The notes: generated by a model not told the origin, from the letters alone. 64,000 nucleotides of DNA from Melioribacter sp. (GCA_020723965.1 DYHW01000004.1:62001-126000); one strand, 5' to 3'; counted from the stretch's first letter, positions 30,259 through 39,566 are shown. Program-made: numbers and translations.

Positions 30259-30903
30259 ATGCCTCGAAAGAAACAGAAAAAATTAGATGAAGCAAGAACA
30301 TTTAAGAACATTTTTGATTACAAAGATGAAAATGTAGAAAGCAGAATAATAGAATATTTAGGAAACGATAACTCTGTAACTATCGAGTTGTGCTGCGGGC
30401 AGGCAGATTATTCGATAAGCTTAGCGGCAGAATATAGCGGCAGAAATTTTATTGGAATTGATAGAAAGCCGGCGCGTTTGTGGAATGCATCAATTAATGC
30501 CGCATCTCTTCAATTGAAAAATGTTTCCTTCTTAATTGCTTATGCCGAAAAATTAGATAGCGTATTTAAGAAAATAAAGGCGGAAGAAATTTGGATTACG
30601 TTTCCTGATCCATACCCGCGCCGCAGCAGTATGAAAAAGCGCCTTGTGCATCCTCGCTTTCTCGACATTTATAAAAAGTTTTTGGTTGACAAGGGCAAGA
30701 TCAATTTAAAAACCGATGATGATACTTTATTTAATTACACGCTCAAAGTAATTGAGAATGAAAAACTAAATCTCATTAAAGCGACCGATAATTTATACAA
30801 ATCGAACCACCTCTCGTTCGAAGAGAATATAAAAACAAAATATGAAAAGCAGCATATAGCTGTTGGCAAGCCGATTAAGTTAGTTAGTTTTTCATTTAGC
30901 TAA
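30259..30903 (+). CDS. trmB: tRNA (guanine(46)-N7)-methyltransferase TrmB
   Basis: TrmB makes m7G46 in the tRNA variable loop using SAM. This 214-residue reading begins MPRKKQKKLDEARTFKNIF, the usual basic N-terminus; a TTG at 30238 would add 7 residues but has no better support. Motifs are IELCCGQADYS for SAM binding and EIWITFPDPYPR, with KKRLVHPRF for catalysis and tRNA contact. It stands alone between the SIR2-like gene and rpmH. Confidence 0.92.
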   Translation: MPRKKQKKLDEARTFKNIFDYKDENVESRIIEYLGNDNSVTIELCCGQADYSISLAAEYSGRNFIGIDRKPARLWNASINAASLQLKNVSFLIAYAEKLDSVFKKIKAEEIWITFPDPYPRRSSMKKRLVHPRFLDIYKKFLVDKGKINLKTDDDTLFNYTLKVIENEKLNLIKATDNLYKSNHLSFEENIKTKYEKQHIAVGKPIKLVSFSFS

Positions 30904-31327
30904 AATGGTTAGGATTCAGTAAAACATAGATGAAAATTTCGAGCATCGTTTTTGGAAAGATAGAAATTGGGTTTAGCCAATTTAACGCTGCCTTATTTTA
31001 GAACTCACACTCAAACTGATACAAAATTTTCTCTCCAACAACTCAAATTCTAAACAAAAAAAGCAATCAGTTCTTGGCATTCCGATTGAACCACAAGAAT
31101 TAAATAAGCGATCTCTTCAAGTAAGCAACGCTTCTAAAAACTTTCTTGATGGCGGCGGTTATTTTGGCGAGCAGTACTTCGGCTGGGCTGTTTGCTGAAA
31201 TTTCCGCCCTATTGCTTTGCGCATATCAACTACACTCAATTTAAGAATTACAATTGATAAGTGAATTTTGGTAATTAACCATATTTTATTTAATTTTGCG
31301 CACTTTCAAATGGAGCAGATATTAATA
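30904..31327. other. Intergenic region upstream of rpmH
   Basis: The 424-bp gap ends with a good promoter candidate for the rpmH operon. A 70-codon open stretch without any start codon runs from 30986 to 31198 on the plus strand (its end reads FLDGGGYFGEQYFGWAVC); it may be a gene remnant but matches nothing I know. I found no DnaA-box cluster (TTATCCACA type) and no dnaA gene. Confidence 0.4.
31268..31298 (+). promoter_or_regulatory. Promoter-like sequence for rpmH-rnpA-yidD-yidC
   Basis: TTG at 31268-31270, a 20-base spacer, then TAATTTTG at 31291-31298. It is the same -33/-7 architecture and -7 sequence as the mnmE candidate, 29 bases before the rpmH ATG. Confidence 0.5.
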
Positions 31328-31474
31328 ATGAAACGCACATTTCAACCAAGCAATAGAAAAAGAAAGAACAAACACGGTTTTCGCGAAAGGATGGCTACCA
31401 AGAACGGGCGTAAAGTTCTTGCGCGCCGAAGAGCAAAAGGAAGAAAAAAATTAACCGTTAGCGACGAAGGATAA
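31328..31474 (+). CDS. rpmH: 50S ribosomal protein L34
   Basis: This is a 48-residue basic ribosomal protein with the invariant L34 start [18 protein letters not shown] and the [20 protein letters not shown] body. The ATG at 31328 gives the correct N-terminus; a longer upstream reading is rejected. It heads the rpmH-rnpA-yidD-yidC cluster typical of origin regions; rnpA starts at the very next base after its stop. Confidence 0.97.
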   Translation: MKRTFQPSNRKRKNKHGFRERMATKNGRKVLARRRAKGRKKLTVSDEG

Positions 31475-31873
31475 TTGAAACAATTTGGTCTTTCTTCGAA
31501 GGAAAGAATCAAAAGCGAAAAAGAATTCGAATTAGTTTATTCCTTAGGAGAAAATTTATTTTCTTCTTCCCATAAATTTAAAGCTCTCTTTTATATTCGA
31601 GAAAAAGGAGAACAAGCCGTACTAAAAGCGGCTTTTGCTGTTTCAAGAAAGGCGGGCAATGCAGTTTGGAGAAACCGAATTAAAAGATTGATGCGCGAAT
31701 CGTTCCGACTAAATAAACAGAGCTTGAAAAGTGTGGTTGAGGAAAAAACCGCCTCCCTGTTAATTATTTTTTCGCCGAATACGTTAGATCAGTCGAACAG
31801 CAGTAAAATTTTACTTAAAGATGTTCAGCCGCAAATTGTTGATTTGATGGATCAGATAAAAAAAAAGTTGTAA
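31475..31873 (+). CDS. rnpA: Ribonuclease P protein component
   Basis: RnpA is the protein cofactor of RNase P, which removes tRNA 5' leaders. The 132-residue basic protein has the RNR signature ([18 protein letters not shown]) and [10 protein letters not shown]. It starts with TTG immediately after the rpmH stop, so it is translationally linked. yidD starts 1 base after its stop. Confidence 0.93.
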   Translation: MKQFGLSSKERIKSEKEFELVYSLGENLFSSSHKFKALFYIREKGEQAVLKAAFAVSRKAGNAVWRNRIKRLMRESFRLNKQSLKSVVEEKTASLLIIFSPNTLDQSNSSKILLKDVQPQIVDLMDQIKKKL

Positions 31874-31874
31874 A

Positions 31875-32084
31875 GTGCGTTCTGTTTTTGTGCATATAAT
31901 TAAGTTGTATCAAAAATTGATTTCGCCAATGTTTCCTCCTTCATGCCGTTTTTATCCCACATGCTCAGAGTACGCGGTTCAATCAATCAGTAAATACGGC
32001 GCACTCAAAGGGGGAATTAAATCGGTCTGGCGAATTTTAAGATGCAATCCGTTTAATAAAGGAGGGTTCGATCCCGTAGAGTAA
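31875..32084 (+). CDS. yidD: Membrane protein insertion efficiency factor YidD
   Basis: YidD is a small amphipathic protein that aids YidC-dependent membrane insertion. The 69-residue product has the family core [12 protein letters not shown], with its conserved cysteines, and [19 protein letters not shown]. The start is GTG one base after the rnpA stop. It precedes yidC by 95 bp. Confidence 0.92.
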   Translation: MRSVFVHIIKLYQKLISPMFPPSCRFYPTCSEYAVQSISKYGALKGGIKSVWRILRCNPFNKGGFDPVE

Positions 32085-32179
32085 TTTTACTTCCCTCAAA
32101 AAAGATTAATAGAGAAAAAAGAAGAAAGACGGCAATCACAATAAATTTGCCGTTATAGAAAAAATAAAAAGGAATTTGA

Positions 32180-34027
32180 ATGGACAGACAGACATCGCTT
32201 GCTTTTATCTTAATTGGACTAATACTTGTAGTTTGGTTGTATTTTAATTCTCCCGCACCACCGCCACCGTCAAAAGAGAAAGGAGAAAAACCCACAGTAG
32301 TTCAAAAAGACAGCTTACACGAGGATGCAGTTAAAAAAACAAAACAGGAACCTGTTGCTGCAGAGCCCTCTTTGTTTGACGCAACAACGAATGCAGAAAA
32401 AATAATTACGATTGAAACCGATCTATCGCGTATCGAACTTACAAGCAAAGGCGGAAAGATTAAAAAAGTGTTCTTAAAAAAATATAACACTTGGTATTAT
32501 CATCAAACAAAAGACACGGCTTTCTACAACAAATATGTTCAGCTTGTAAATCAGAAGAATGGCGGGGACCTCAACATCATTTTTGTTACTAAGGATGGAA
32601 AACTTGTTAATACTTCTTCTCTTGACTTCACTTCTAATGCAAATAACTATTATTATAGATTAAGCGGAAAAGATTCTCTCTCTCTTCAATATTCGTTTGA
32701 TGCAGGCAATGGAAAATCGCTTAAAAAGAATTTCCTTTTCTATGGAGATAATTATGCGTCCAAAGTTGATATAGTGATAGAAAATTTTGACGATATAATT
32801 AGCGATTACCGTTACGATCTTGTTTGGGGCAACGGATTAAATTTTGTTGAAGACAATTCTGTTGACGAAGCAAATCATTCGAGCGCAAGCGCATACACCG
32901 GAGATGAACAGGTGATTGTTGACGCTACGACAAACGGCGAAAAAATTAACAAGGATATCAACGGGAAAGTGGATTGGGTCTCTGTTCGGAACAAATATTT
33001 TGCCGTCATTTTGTCGCCCGAAAAACCAAGCAGCGAAGGGGGAGCATTTTTTGAGGGGCATCACTTTACAAATAAATATGGAGTAAGAGAAATTTACAGC
33101 GCAAGCATTAAAGTTCCCTTCAAAAACGAGAAGTTTCAGAAAGATTCATTTACTTTTTATTTAGGACCGGTGGATTATTACTTGTTAAAAGATTATGGAA
33201 AGAAATTTGAATCGGTGTTCGACTTCGGCAGTTTCTTTGGAGTTAAGTTTATAATTCGCCCAATCTCAGAATATGTTTTGCTTCCGCTGTTTAGATTTTT
33301 ACATAGTTTCATTTCTAATTTTGGATTAGTCATTATCGTCTTTTCGATTATAATAAAGATAGCGCTGCATCCGCTAATGCGTCAAAGCTTGAAATCGATG
33401 AAAAAGATGCAGATGCTTCAGCCGAAGATAACCGAGATAAAAGAAAAATATAAAGACGAGCAACAGAAAATACAGCAAGAAACAATGAAGCTCTATTCCA
33501 CCTACGGAATAAACCCAATGGGCGGATGCCTTCCGATGCTTCTTCAGATGCCAATACTTATAGCTTTGTGGAGTTTATTTAATGTAGCTATAGATATACG
33601 ACAGCAGCCATTTATGTTGTGGATAACAAATCTTTCTTCCCCCGATGTAATTTACAGACTGCCATTTAGGATCCCTCTTTTTAATATCGATATTATAAGC
33701 GGGCTTGCTTTGCTTTTGGGAATAACAATGTTCATTCAGCAAAAGATGACTATTAAAGACCCATCTCAAAAGGCGCTGGTTTACATTATGCCGGTTATGT
33801 TTACTGTTATGTTTATGAGCTTGCCATCGGGGCTGAATCTTTACTATTTCATGTTCAACTTACTTTCGATAGGACAACAATATTATATTAATCTAAAACA
33901 TGATAATGTAGAACTTGTTCCAGTAGCAAATCCTCAAAAGAAAAAGGGCTTTATGGCTCGCATGATGGAAGCCGCCGAAAAACAAGCACATGCGCAGAAA
34001 CAAGCTACTAAGAAAAAAAAATATTAA
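32180..34027 (+). CDS. yidC: Membrane protein insertase YidC
   Basis: YidC inserts and folds inner-membrane proteins, with or without SecYEG. The 615-residue protein has an N-terminal membrane helix (residues 7-24), a proline-rich linker, a large periplasmic beta-sandwich domain (about 70-340), and the conserved Oxa1 core with several membrane segments (GLVIIVFSIIIKIALHPLM onward, YGINPMGGCLPMLLQMPI). The C-terminus is Lys/Gln-rich, as in ribosome-binding tails. A TAAATTTG box at 32142-32149 could provide an extra promoter. Usually mnmE follows yidC; here it lies upstream instead. Confidence 0.96.
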   Translation: MDRQTSLAFILIGLILVVWLYFNSPAPPPPSKEKGEKPTVVQKDSLHEDAVKKTKQEPVAAEPSLFDATTNAEKIITIETDLSRIELTSKGGKIKKVFLKKYNTWYYHQTKDTAFYNKYVQLVNQKNGGDLNIIFVTKDGKLVNTSSLDFTSNANNYYYRLSGKDSLSLQYSFDAGNGKSLKKNFLFYGDNYASKVDIVIENFDDIISDYRYDLVWGNGLNFVEDNSVDEANHSSASAYTGDEQVIVDATTNGEKINKDINGKVDWVSVRNKYFAVILSPEKPSSEGGAFFEGHHFTNKYGVREIYSASIKVPFKNEKFQKDSFTFYLGPVDYYLLKDYGKKFESVFDFGSFFGVKFIIRPISEYVLLPLFRFLHSFISNFGLVIIVFSIIIKIALHPLMRQSLKSMKKMQMLQPKITEIKEKYKDEQQKIQQETMKLYSTYGINPMGGCLPMLLQMPILIALWSLFNVAIDIRQQPFMLWITNLSSPDVIYRLPFRIPLFNIDIISGLALLLGITMFIQQKMTIKDPSQKALVYIMPVMFTVMFMSLPSGLNLYYFMFNLLSIGQQYYINLKHDNVELVPVANPQKKKGFMARMMEAAEKQAHAQKQATKKKKY

Positions 34028-34143
34028 ACTCGAACTGCAAAACAAAATGCTCTTTGAGTGCGGTTAATATAATATTCTATAAACCTTGCTAATAACTCGC
34101 TTTGTTTAAAGCAGAGTGAGCAAATGCTGAGTTAGAGAGCTTA

Positions 34144-36849
34144 ATGATGTTGCAAACGGCAAAAAAAATAATCTATCTTTTTCTCATTTTTTCTACTATC
34201 ATTTTTGCACAAAACAAAACAACGCTTAAACTTAATCTCACAGAAAAAAAGCTTCCGTTTGGATTAACAGAAAAAATTCCTTCGAATCTGCCAAAGATAG
34301 GTCTAGCATTGAGCGGAGGCGGCGCGCGGGCAATTTCGCAGATAGGTGTACTTAAAGCATTAGAAAAGAAAAATATTCCGATCGAAATTATTGTTGGAAC
34401 AAGTATGGGTAGTATAATTGGCGGACTTTACAGCGCCGGCTATTCTCTGGCAGATCTCGATTCGATGCTGCTTGCAACCCGATGGGATGATTTTTTTTCA
34501 GCACAACAATCGAACCGCAATGAACTTTTTATCGATCAAAAAATCACAGAAGATAAAGCTATTCTTTCATTTAGAATGGATGGTTTGAATCCGATCATAC
34601 CTACTTCATTTTCAACTGGGCAGCGCGCTGCAAACTTTTTAACACTAATGGCTATCAGCGCTCCGATTATAAACGAAGAATCCTATGATTCTCTTAAGTA
34701 CAAATTCAGAGCGGTAAGTTCAGATCTAATTTCGGGCAGAGAAGTAATTATAGGCAGCGGTTCACTTGGAGCCGCGATGAGAGCTAGTTCGAGCGTAACA
34801 CTTCTTCTTCCTCCGGTCAAAATAGATTCTTTGCTGTTAGTTGACGGAGGATTAGTCGCGAACATTCCTGCAAAAGAAACTTGGCAATTAGGTGCAGAGA
34901 TTGTAATTTCAGTCGATTCTTCCAGTCCTCTTTACAATGAAGAAGAATTAAAATTTCCTTGGACTATTGCAGATCAACTTGTTAGCATACCAATGAAAAT
35001 ATTGAATGAACAACAAATTAAAAAGACAGATTTTTTAATTACTCCAAAGTTAGAGGGAAAAAAGAATTCCGATTTCAGCGATTTAAGCAATGTGATCTTA
35101 CGCGGATATGAAGCAGCCGAACCGATCGTCGAAAATGTTGAAAAAGAATTTGTGCGTCTATTCAAACAAAAATTAGGCGGCGTTGAAAAAACATTTTCGA
35201 ATCTTATGCTTAAACCGAACGCGAGTCAAACCGAGAAAAAGTTATTTGAAAAATTTGCTGGAAGCAAGATAGTCTCAAACGGAGATTTGCTTTTTGAGCT
35301 TTACAAAATATTTTCTGAGGGATATTGGCGCGACCTTTCGATCGACATTATCGAAGAGAAGGATAAATCTGTTTTAAGTGTTGCGGAAGAAAAAAATACT
35401 CTCGTTGAAAAAATAGAGCTTCAAGGAGTAGTTGTTATAAATGATGATGCCGCTAAGGATATCTTTTCGACATTAAAAAACGCCCCGTATAGTCCAAGAA
35501 AAACATTTGACGCTATGGTTGATCTTCTCCGTTTATACAAGAGAAACGGCTATTCGTTCGCGCGCATCGAAAGAATATACTTCGATGAATATTCACGCTC
35601 ATTATCTGTTGTGGTGGATGAAGGAGTTATTTCTAAAATTGTTGTAGAAGGAAATCATAAAACCAAAGGAAGAATAATAACACGCGAATTTCCTCTTCGC
35701 GAAGGGGGTTATTTTAAATATGAGCTTGCAGAACGAGGATTGACAAACCTAAGAAGTACAAATCTTTTTGATCAGATAGAACTTACTGTTACACACAACA
35801 ACGGAAATAATGAATTAAAAATATCGCTGATAGAAAAAATTTCAAGCATTATACGATTTGGAATGCGTATCGATAACGAATATCAAACTCAAATTTCATT
35901 CGATATGCGGAACGAAAATTTTAACGGAACAGGAACAGAGATAGGAGCGACAATTTCCGGCGGCGCCCGCAACAGATATTTTGGCATAGAACAAAAAGCA
36001 AACCGCGTTTTCGATTCATACTTTACTTACAAAGTGCGCGCCTTTTATGAATTTAATGATGTTAATGTGTACGAAGATATAGCCGCGCCGCCCAATCGTT
36101 TTAAAAGAATAAAAACCGGTGTGTATAGACAAATTTTTTATGGTGGCTCTTTCGGTTTTGGAAGACAGGTTGAAAGGTTCGGCAATTTATTCGCAGAAGC
36201 GCGTTATCAGAGAGATGAAATAAAAAACAAATTAGATTACGCCGGCTCTACGTATAAAGTTGATATCTCTAGTTTGCGCTTTTCTCTTTTTATCGATTCG
36301 CAAAATGAATATCCTTATCCAACAGCAGGATTCTTAATAAACGGATTTTATGAAACCGCCCAGTCGGCGCTCGGCGGCGATATCGGATACACAAAAATTT
36401 ATTTTGACTATAAAAATATTTTCAGTTACCGCAATTACTTTGTTTGGAGCTTTAGAGCGGTGATCGGGTCGGCAGATAAAACACTCCCGTTAAGCGAGCA
36501 GTTTTCTTTAGGAGGTCAAAACTTGTTCTTCGGGTTACGAGACCACGAATTTCGCGGCAGACAAATATTTTTAATTTCTCTAGAACATCGATATAAACTT
36601 CCATTCAAACTTTTCTTTGATACATATGCGGAAGCGCGGTATGACCTCGGTTCTATTTGGGCAGAGAGAGAACAAATTCGATTTAAGGATCTAAAACATG
36701 GTATTGGCGCAACACTTTCGTTCGATACTCCACTTGGTCCTGCTGATTTTTCTGTTGGAAAAAGTTTTTACATCGCGAATAAACTTACTAACAATAGAAT
36801 CGTTTGGGGAGAAACATTCTTCTATTTCACAATAGGATATTATTACTAA
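34144..36849 (+). CDS. Patatin-like phospholipase with BamA/TamA-type outer-membrane barrel
   Basis: This 901-residue exported protein (signal peptide to about residue 23) has an N-terminal patatin domain with the LSGGGARA anion hole, nucleophile Ser87 in GTSMG and the Asp of VDGGLVANIP, so it is probably an active lipase. A middle region around residues 420-580 fits POTRA-like modules, and the C-terminal third is an Omp85 beta-barrel ending FFYFTIGYYY. It resembles type Vd PlpD-like autotransporters and related Bacteroidota proteins. The exact substrate is unknown. Its stop is one base from the stop of a convergent gene. Confidence 0.88.
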   Translation: MMLQTAKKIIYLFLIFSTIIFAQNKTTLKLNLTEKKLPFGLTEKIPSNLPKIGLALSGGGARAISQIGVLKALEKKNIPIEIIVGTSMGSIIGGLYSAGYSLADLDSMLLATRWDDFFSAQQSNRNELFIDQKITEDKAILSFRMDGLNPIIPTSFSTGQRAANFLTLMAISAPIINEESYDSLKYKFRAVSSDLISGREVIIGSGSLGAAMRASSSVTLLLPPVKIDSLLLVDGGLVANIPAKETWQLGAEIVISVDSSSPLYNEEELKFPWTIADQLVSIPMKILNEQQIKKTDFLITPKLEGKKNSDFSDLSNVILRGYEAAEPIVENVEKEFVRLFKQKLGGVEKTFSNLMLKPNASQTEKKLFEKFAGSKIVSNGDLLFELYKIFSEGYWRDLSIDIIEEKDKSVLSVAEEKNTLVEKIELQGVVVINDDAAKDIFSTLKNAPYSPRKTFDAMVDLLRLYKRNGYSFARIERIYFDEYSRSLSVVVDEGVISKIVVEGNHKTKGRIITREFPLREGGYFKYELAERGLTNLRSTNLFDQIELTVTHNNGNNELKISLIEKISSIIRFGMRIDNEYQTQISFDMRNENFNGTGTEIGATISGGARNRYFGIEQKANRVFDSYFTYKVRAFYEFNDVNVYEDIAAPPNRFKRIKTGVYRQIFYGGSFGFGRQVERFGNLFAEARYQRDEIKNKLDYAGSTYKVDISSLRFSLFIDSQNEYPYPTAGFLINGFYETAQSALGGDIGYTKIYFDYKNIFSYRNYFVWSFRAVIGSADKTLPLSEQFSLGGQNLFFGLRDHEFRGRQIFLISLEHRYKLPFKLFFDTYAEARYDLGSIWAEREQIRFKDLKHGIGATLSFDTPLGPADFSVGKSFYIANKLTNNRIVWGETFFYFTIGYYY

Positions 36850-36850
36850 T

Positions 36851-37393
36851 TTAAAAATTTGATTGCTCTCGCGCAGAAGAATATTCCGCCAACGCTAAAT
36901 ATTTTGCCTCTAATTTTTTATTTCCGACTTTTCTATATAAATCAGCAAAAGCATAATACACTTTACTTTTCTGATGAGCAGCGGAAACATTTTCTTCAAC
37001 CAGCTCGATAATTATTTTGTTTGCCGGCATTTCAATTTCATAGTTGTAGAATTTTAAAAGCTGCAGCAAGGACTCGTGATCTGTCGGATTGTAAGAGATA
37101 GCTTTGCGATAATAATGGATCGAATCTTCGAGTCTATAATAGTCTTGATAGTTTTCAAATACTTTCGCTGTCCACATACAAAGCTCAAATGCATTGTTTG
37201 GTGTTTGTTTTAGAAGTTTCTCTGCAAACATTTTTATTTCATCGGGCGAAAGGGCTGGATTAGCAAGAAGGATCTTATACAACTCAATATCAGTTATATA
37301 AAGCGATAATGCTTTCTGAAAAGCATCGAACAATTCGTCGGACGATGTAGAATTACGGAAAGCGTCTTCTATTTTTTTTATATCATCTTCCAC
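36851..37393 (-). CDS. TPR-like helical protein
   Basis: This 180-residue cytoplasmic protein is all-helical with TPR-like periodicity (NAFELCMWTAKVFENYQDYY, then SIHYYRKAISYNPTDHESLL and KVYYAFADLYRKVGNKKLE). TPR repeats mediate protein contacts. The start is GTG. No enzyme domain is visible, and partners are unknown. It lies downstream of the nuclease-like gene on the same strand. Confidence 0.65.
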   Translation of the reverse strand: MEDDIKKIEDAFRNSTSSDELFDAFQKALSLYITDIELYKILLANPALSPDEIKMFAEKLLKQTPNNAFELCMWTAKVFENYQDYYRLEDSIHYYRKAISYNPTDHESLLQLLKFYNYEIEMPANKIIIELVEENVSAAHQKSKVYYAFADLYRKVGNKKLEAKYLALAEYSSAREQSNF

Positions 37394-37463
37394 TATTGGA
37401 TGGATTTGTTTCCAGTTAGTTCAAATATCAGAACAAGATTATGACAGTAAGCCAAAATTTATT

Positions 37464-37952
37464 CTAAATAAATTTTAGTAAATTCTCTTTAGTAAACTTC
37501 AATAGTTCTTCTCCGAACTCAACCGTTTTATTTTTATCCCATTGTTTAGATTTCGATTCAGCATACCGGTGAATGGGCAAAAAAGCAAATCGCCGGTCTG
37601 TTAAAATGCCTTGATTATCAAAAACAAGAAATGCAATCACAACGGGGATATTCAATTTTTTTTGCCATTGTTCGTACGATTTTATTGAACGCAGATTAAC
37701 TAGAAAAGCTTTACTCTGTTTCCCTTTCCAATCGAGTAGTAATTGTTTTCCTTTGTAATCAATTATTATGTCCGGTTTGTCTTCCCCTTTTTCCCAAAGC
37801 TTTTCATACCGCTTATCTTCTCCGAAAGCTTTGAATTGAATTCCCCACTGAACGAGCAAATTTTTTCCAGCTCGTTCTGCAAGATCATGTAATTTGTAAT
37901 TGATTCGAAATTCTTCTTTAGATTTTGCCGGGCTAAAATCTAATTCTTTCAT
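37464..37952 (-). CDS. Possible PD-(D/E)XK nuclease-fold protein
   Basis: The 162-residue protein contains KPDIIIDYKG followed by LLLDWKGKQS, a PD...(D/E)xK arrangement typical of restriction-type nuclease cores, with an upstream helix that has a conserved-looking Glu (DLAERAG). The middle (YEQWQKKLNIPVVIAFLVFD) fits the following strand-helix. Family members cut or bind DNA in repair and restriction. No methylase is nearby. The fold call is from motif only. It starts 6 bp after a VOC-family gene and may share its operon. Confidence 0.55.
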   Translation of the reverse strand: MKELDFSPAKSKEEFRINYKLHDLAERAGKNLLVQWGIQFKAFGEDKRYEKLWEKGEDKPDIIIDYKGKQLLLDWKGKQSKAFLVNLRSIKSYEQWQKKLNIPVVIAFLVFDNQGILTDRRFAFLPIHRYAESKSKQWDKNKTVEFGEELLKFTKENLLKFI

Positions 37953-37958
37953 TTTGTA

Positions 37959-38351
37959 TTATGAATTATTTTGTTCGAATATTGCGCATACCGCTCCAGC
38001 GATATCTTGAATAACACAATATTTTCCCGTACTGCCATAGTTCTTTGGTTTAATTAAAATCTTTCCTCCCAGTTCTTTACAAACCCTAATGCTTTCTTCA
38101 ATGTTTGCCACAGTAATATAGATCAACCACTGTGCAGGCAGGGCTGCATTTACACCAAGAGTATGACAAACACCGGCAGCGGGTGCGCCGCTCTTTGGTG
38201 TAAGCATGTTATAATTGCTGTATTCCCCCATAGAAACAAGTTCAAACTTCCAGCCGATAACTTGACTGTAAAAATTACGCACCTCTTCGGCATTGGAAAC
38301 AGTTAGGTCTGCCCATGAAATTGAACCAATTTCTGATTTATTTTCCGTCAT
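37959..38351 (-). CDS. VOC-family (glyoxalase/bleomycin resistance fold) protein
   Basis: The 130-residue protein fits the vicinal-oxygen-chelate fold: it begins with the ISWADLTVSNAEEVRNFYSQV strand-helix unit, has GWKFELVSMGEY and ends with VIQDIAGAVCAIFEQ. Such proteins bind metal and act on small molecules, or bind antibiotics; the ligand cannot be told. The nuclease-like gene follows 6 bp downstream. Confidence 0.8.
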   Translation of the reverse strand: MTENKSEIGSISWADLTVSNAEEVRNFYSQVIGWKFELVSMGEYSNYNMLTPKSGAPAAGVCHTLGVNAALPAQWLIYITVANIEESIRVCKELGGKILIKPKNYGSTGKYCVIQDIAGAVCAIFEQNNS

Positions 38352-38488
38352 AGCTTTTTTCCCAAAAGTTTAATATGAAAATAATGAATTGGAAATCGCC
38401 ATTCCATTATTCTCTGGTTACTTTTACTTTGCATGGCAAATTTTGTAACAAAATCGGAACCCGCTTCGTCTTTAGTATTAGAAAAAAT

Positions 38489-39022
38489 ATGTTTGAGCAG
38501 CAGCGATATCGATTTCTCATTCAGCAGTACAAGAACAAGATTTACACCTACTCCTTGTATATGCTGAAAAACAAAATGGATGCAGATGATGTAACGCAAG
38601 AAGTTATGATCCGCATCTGGAAGAATATCGATAAGTTTAACATTTTTGCCGCAAAGACATGGATAATGAAAACGACGAACAATCTCTGCCTCGATTATTT
38701 AAGAAAGAGAAAAATCGAAAGGAATCGAATGCAGAATATTAACGGCGAGTTTGAAGAAACATTTTTCACTAATGAAACAAAACACAATCCATATTTAGCT
38801 GCTCATGAAAACATAATGGCGTCCAAAGTAAAAGAAGCGATACAACTACTGCCGAATAATTTGAAAAGTGTGTTTGTGCTGTATGAAATTCAAGGGCTAA
38901 AGTATAGGGAAATAAGTAAAACATTGAATATGCCCGTTAACTCGGTAAAAGTATACTTGCTGCGCGCGCGCAAAAAACTGCAGGAGGAATTTAAGAAATA
39001 TGATCTGGAAGAAGTCATCTGA
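38489..39022 (+). CDS. ECF-type RNA polymerase sigma factor
   Basis: This 177-residue sigma-70 factor has region 2 (IRIWKNIDKFNIFAAKTWIM) preceded by DADDVTQEV, and region 4 helix-turn-helix (YREISKTLNMPVNSVKVYLLRARKKL). I start at ATG 38489 (MFEQQRYRFLIQQYKN); longer readings add a non-conserved leader. The next gene overlaps by 23 bp, encodes a single-pass membrane protein and is the likely anti-sigma partner; a DUF4252 gene follows. This three-gene set is common in Bacteroidota envelope-stress operons. Confidence 0.9.
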   Translation: MFEQQRYRFLIQQYKNKIYTYSLYMLKNKMDADDVTQEVMIRIWKNIDKFNIFAAKTWIMKTTNNLCLDYLRKRKIERNRMQNINGEFEETFFTNETKHNPYLAAHENIMASKVKEAIQLLPNNLKSVFVLYEIQGLKYREISKTLNMPVNSVKVYLLRARKKLQEEFKKYDLEEVI

Positions 39023-39566
39023 ACTAAACGAAAAGCAAATTGAAAAAATAATTTCAGTTGCATACGGGAATGCAAATTTTTTCGATCGGCTCAAGATAAA
39101 AGTTGAAGCGCTGCGAAACAAAAAAGTGAGAGAGCTGCTTTTGCAGTATGAACGAACGGCGGAAGAAGTTCATAAAATTAAAGAGGAAGAAGTTCCGGCA
39201 GAAGTAGTGCGGCTGGTTGAAAAGAAAACTGTAATGGTTCATGAAAAATCAAAGAGTATAATGAACGATCTTCTTTCTATTGTATTTACTCGACCATTTT
39301 TTTCGGCGGCTGTAACAATCATCGTTGTGGGTTCAATAATAACGGCTATTATCATCAATAAACCGGGGCAATACAATTATAATTACTCGAAGGAAGAAAT
39401 TATGCGCGCAGAAGAGCAAACAAAATATGCTTTCGCTATTGTAGATAAAATTTTTAAAGAAACTGCCTCTTCTCTACAAAGTGATATATTACGCGAAAAA
39501 GTAGCAAAACCTATTTACGACGGGTTTGGCATTGTAAATAATTTATTTGAAGGAGAAACAAAATGA
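39000..39566 (+). CDS. Putative anti-sigma membrane protein
   Basis: This 188-residue protein has an N-terminal cytoplasmic region (about 1-95, charged and helical), one membrane helix (FFSAAVTIIVVGSIITAIII) and a short outer part. It overlaps the sigma factor by 23 bp, and a strong AGGAGGAA site at 38982-38989 lies inside the sigma gene. It overlaps the next gene by 4 bp (ATGA). The position and topology fit an anti-sigma factor, but no zinc-finger or RseA-like motif is visible. Confidence 0.65.
   Translation: MIWKKSSELNEKQIEKIISVAYGNANFFDRLKIKVEALRNKKVRELLLQYERTAEEVHKIKEEEVPAEVVRLVEKKTVMVHEKSKSIMNDLLSIVFTRPFFSAAVTIIVVGSIITAIIINKPGQYNYNYSKEEIMRAEEQTKYAFAIVDKIFKETASSLQSDILREKVAKPIYDGFGIVNNLFEGETK

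Noticed and set aside
30986..31198. Start-less 70-codon open frame upstream of rpmH as a real gene
   Set aside because: There is no ATG, GTG or TTG in frame and I recognise no family; kept only as a note in the intergenic entry.
30904..31327. Replication origin (oriC) upstream of rpmH
   Set aside because: No DnaA-box cluster or AT-rich 13-mers are visible and dnaA is absent, so an origin cannot be claimed here.
32061..32080. GGGTTCGATCCC, resembling a tRNA T-arm
   Set aside because: It lies inside yidD coding for the conserved GGFDPV end, and there is no tRNA acceptor or anticodon arm around it.
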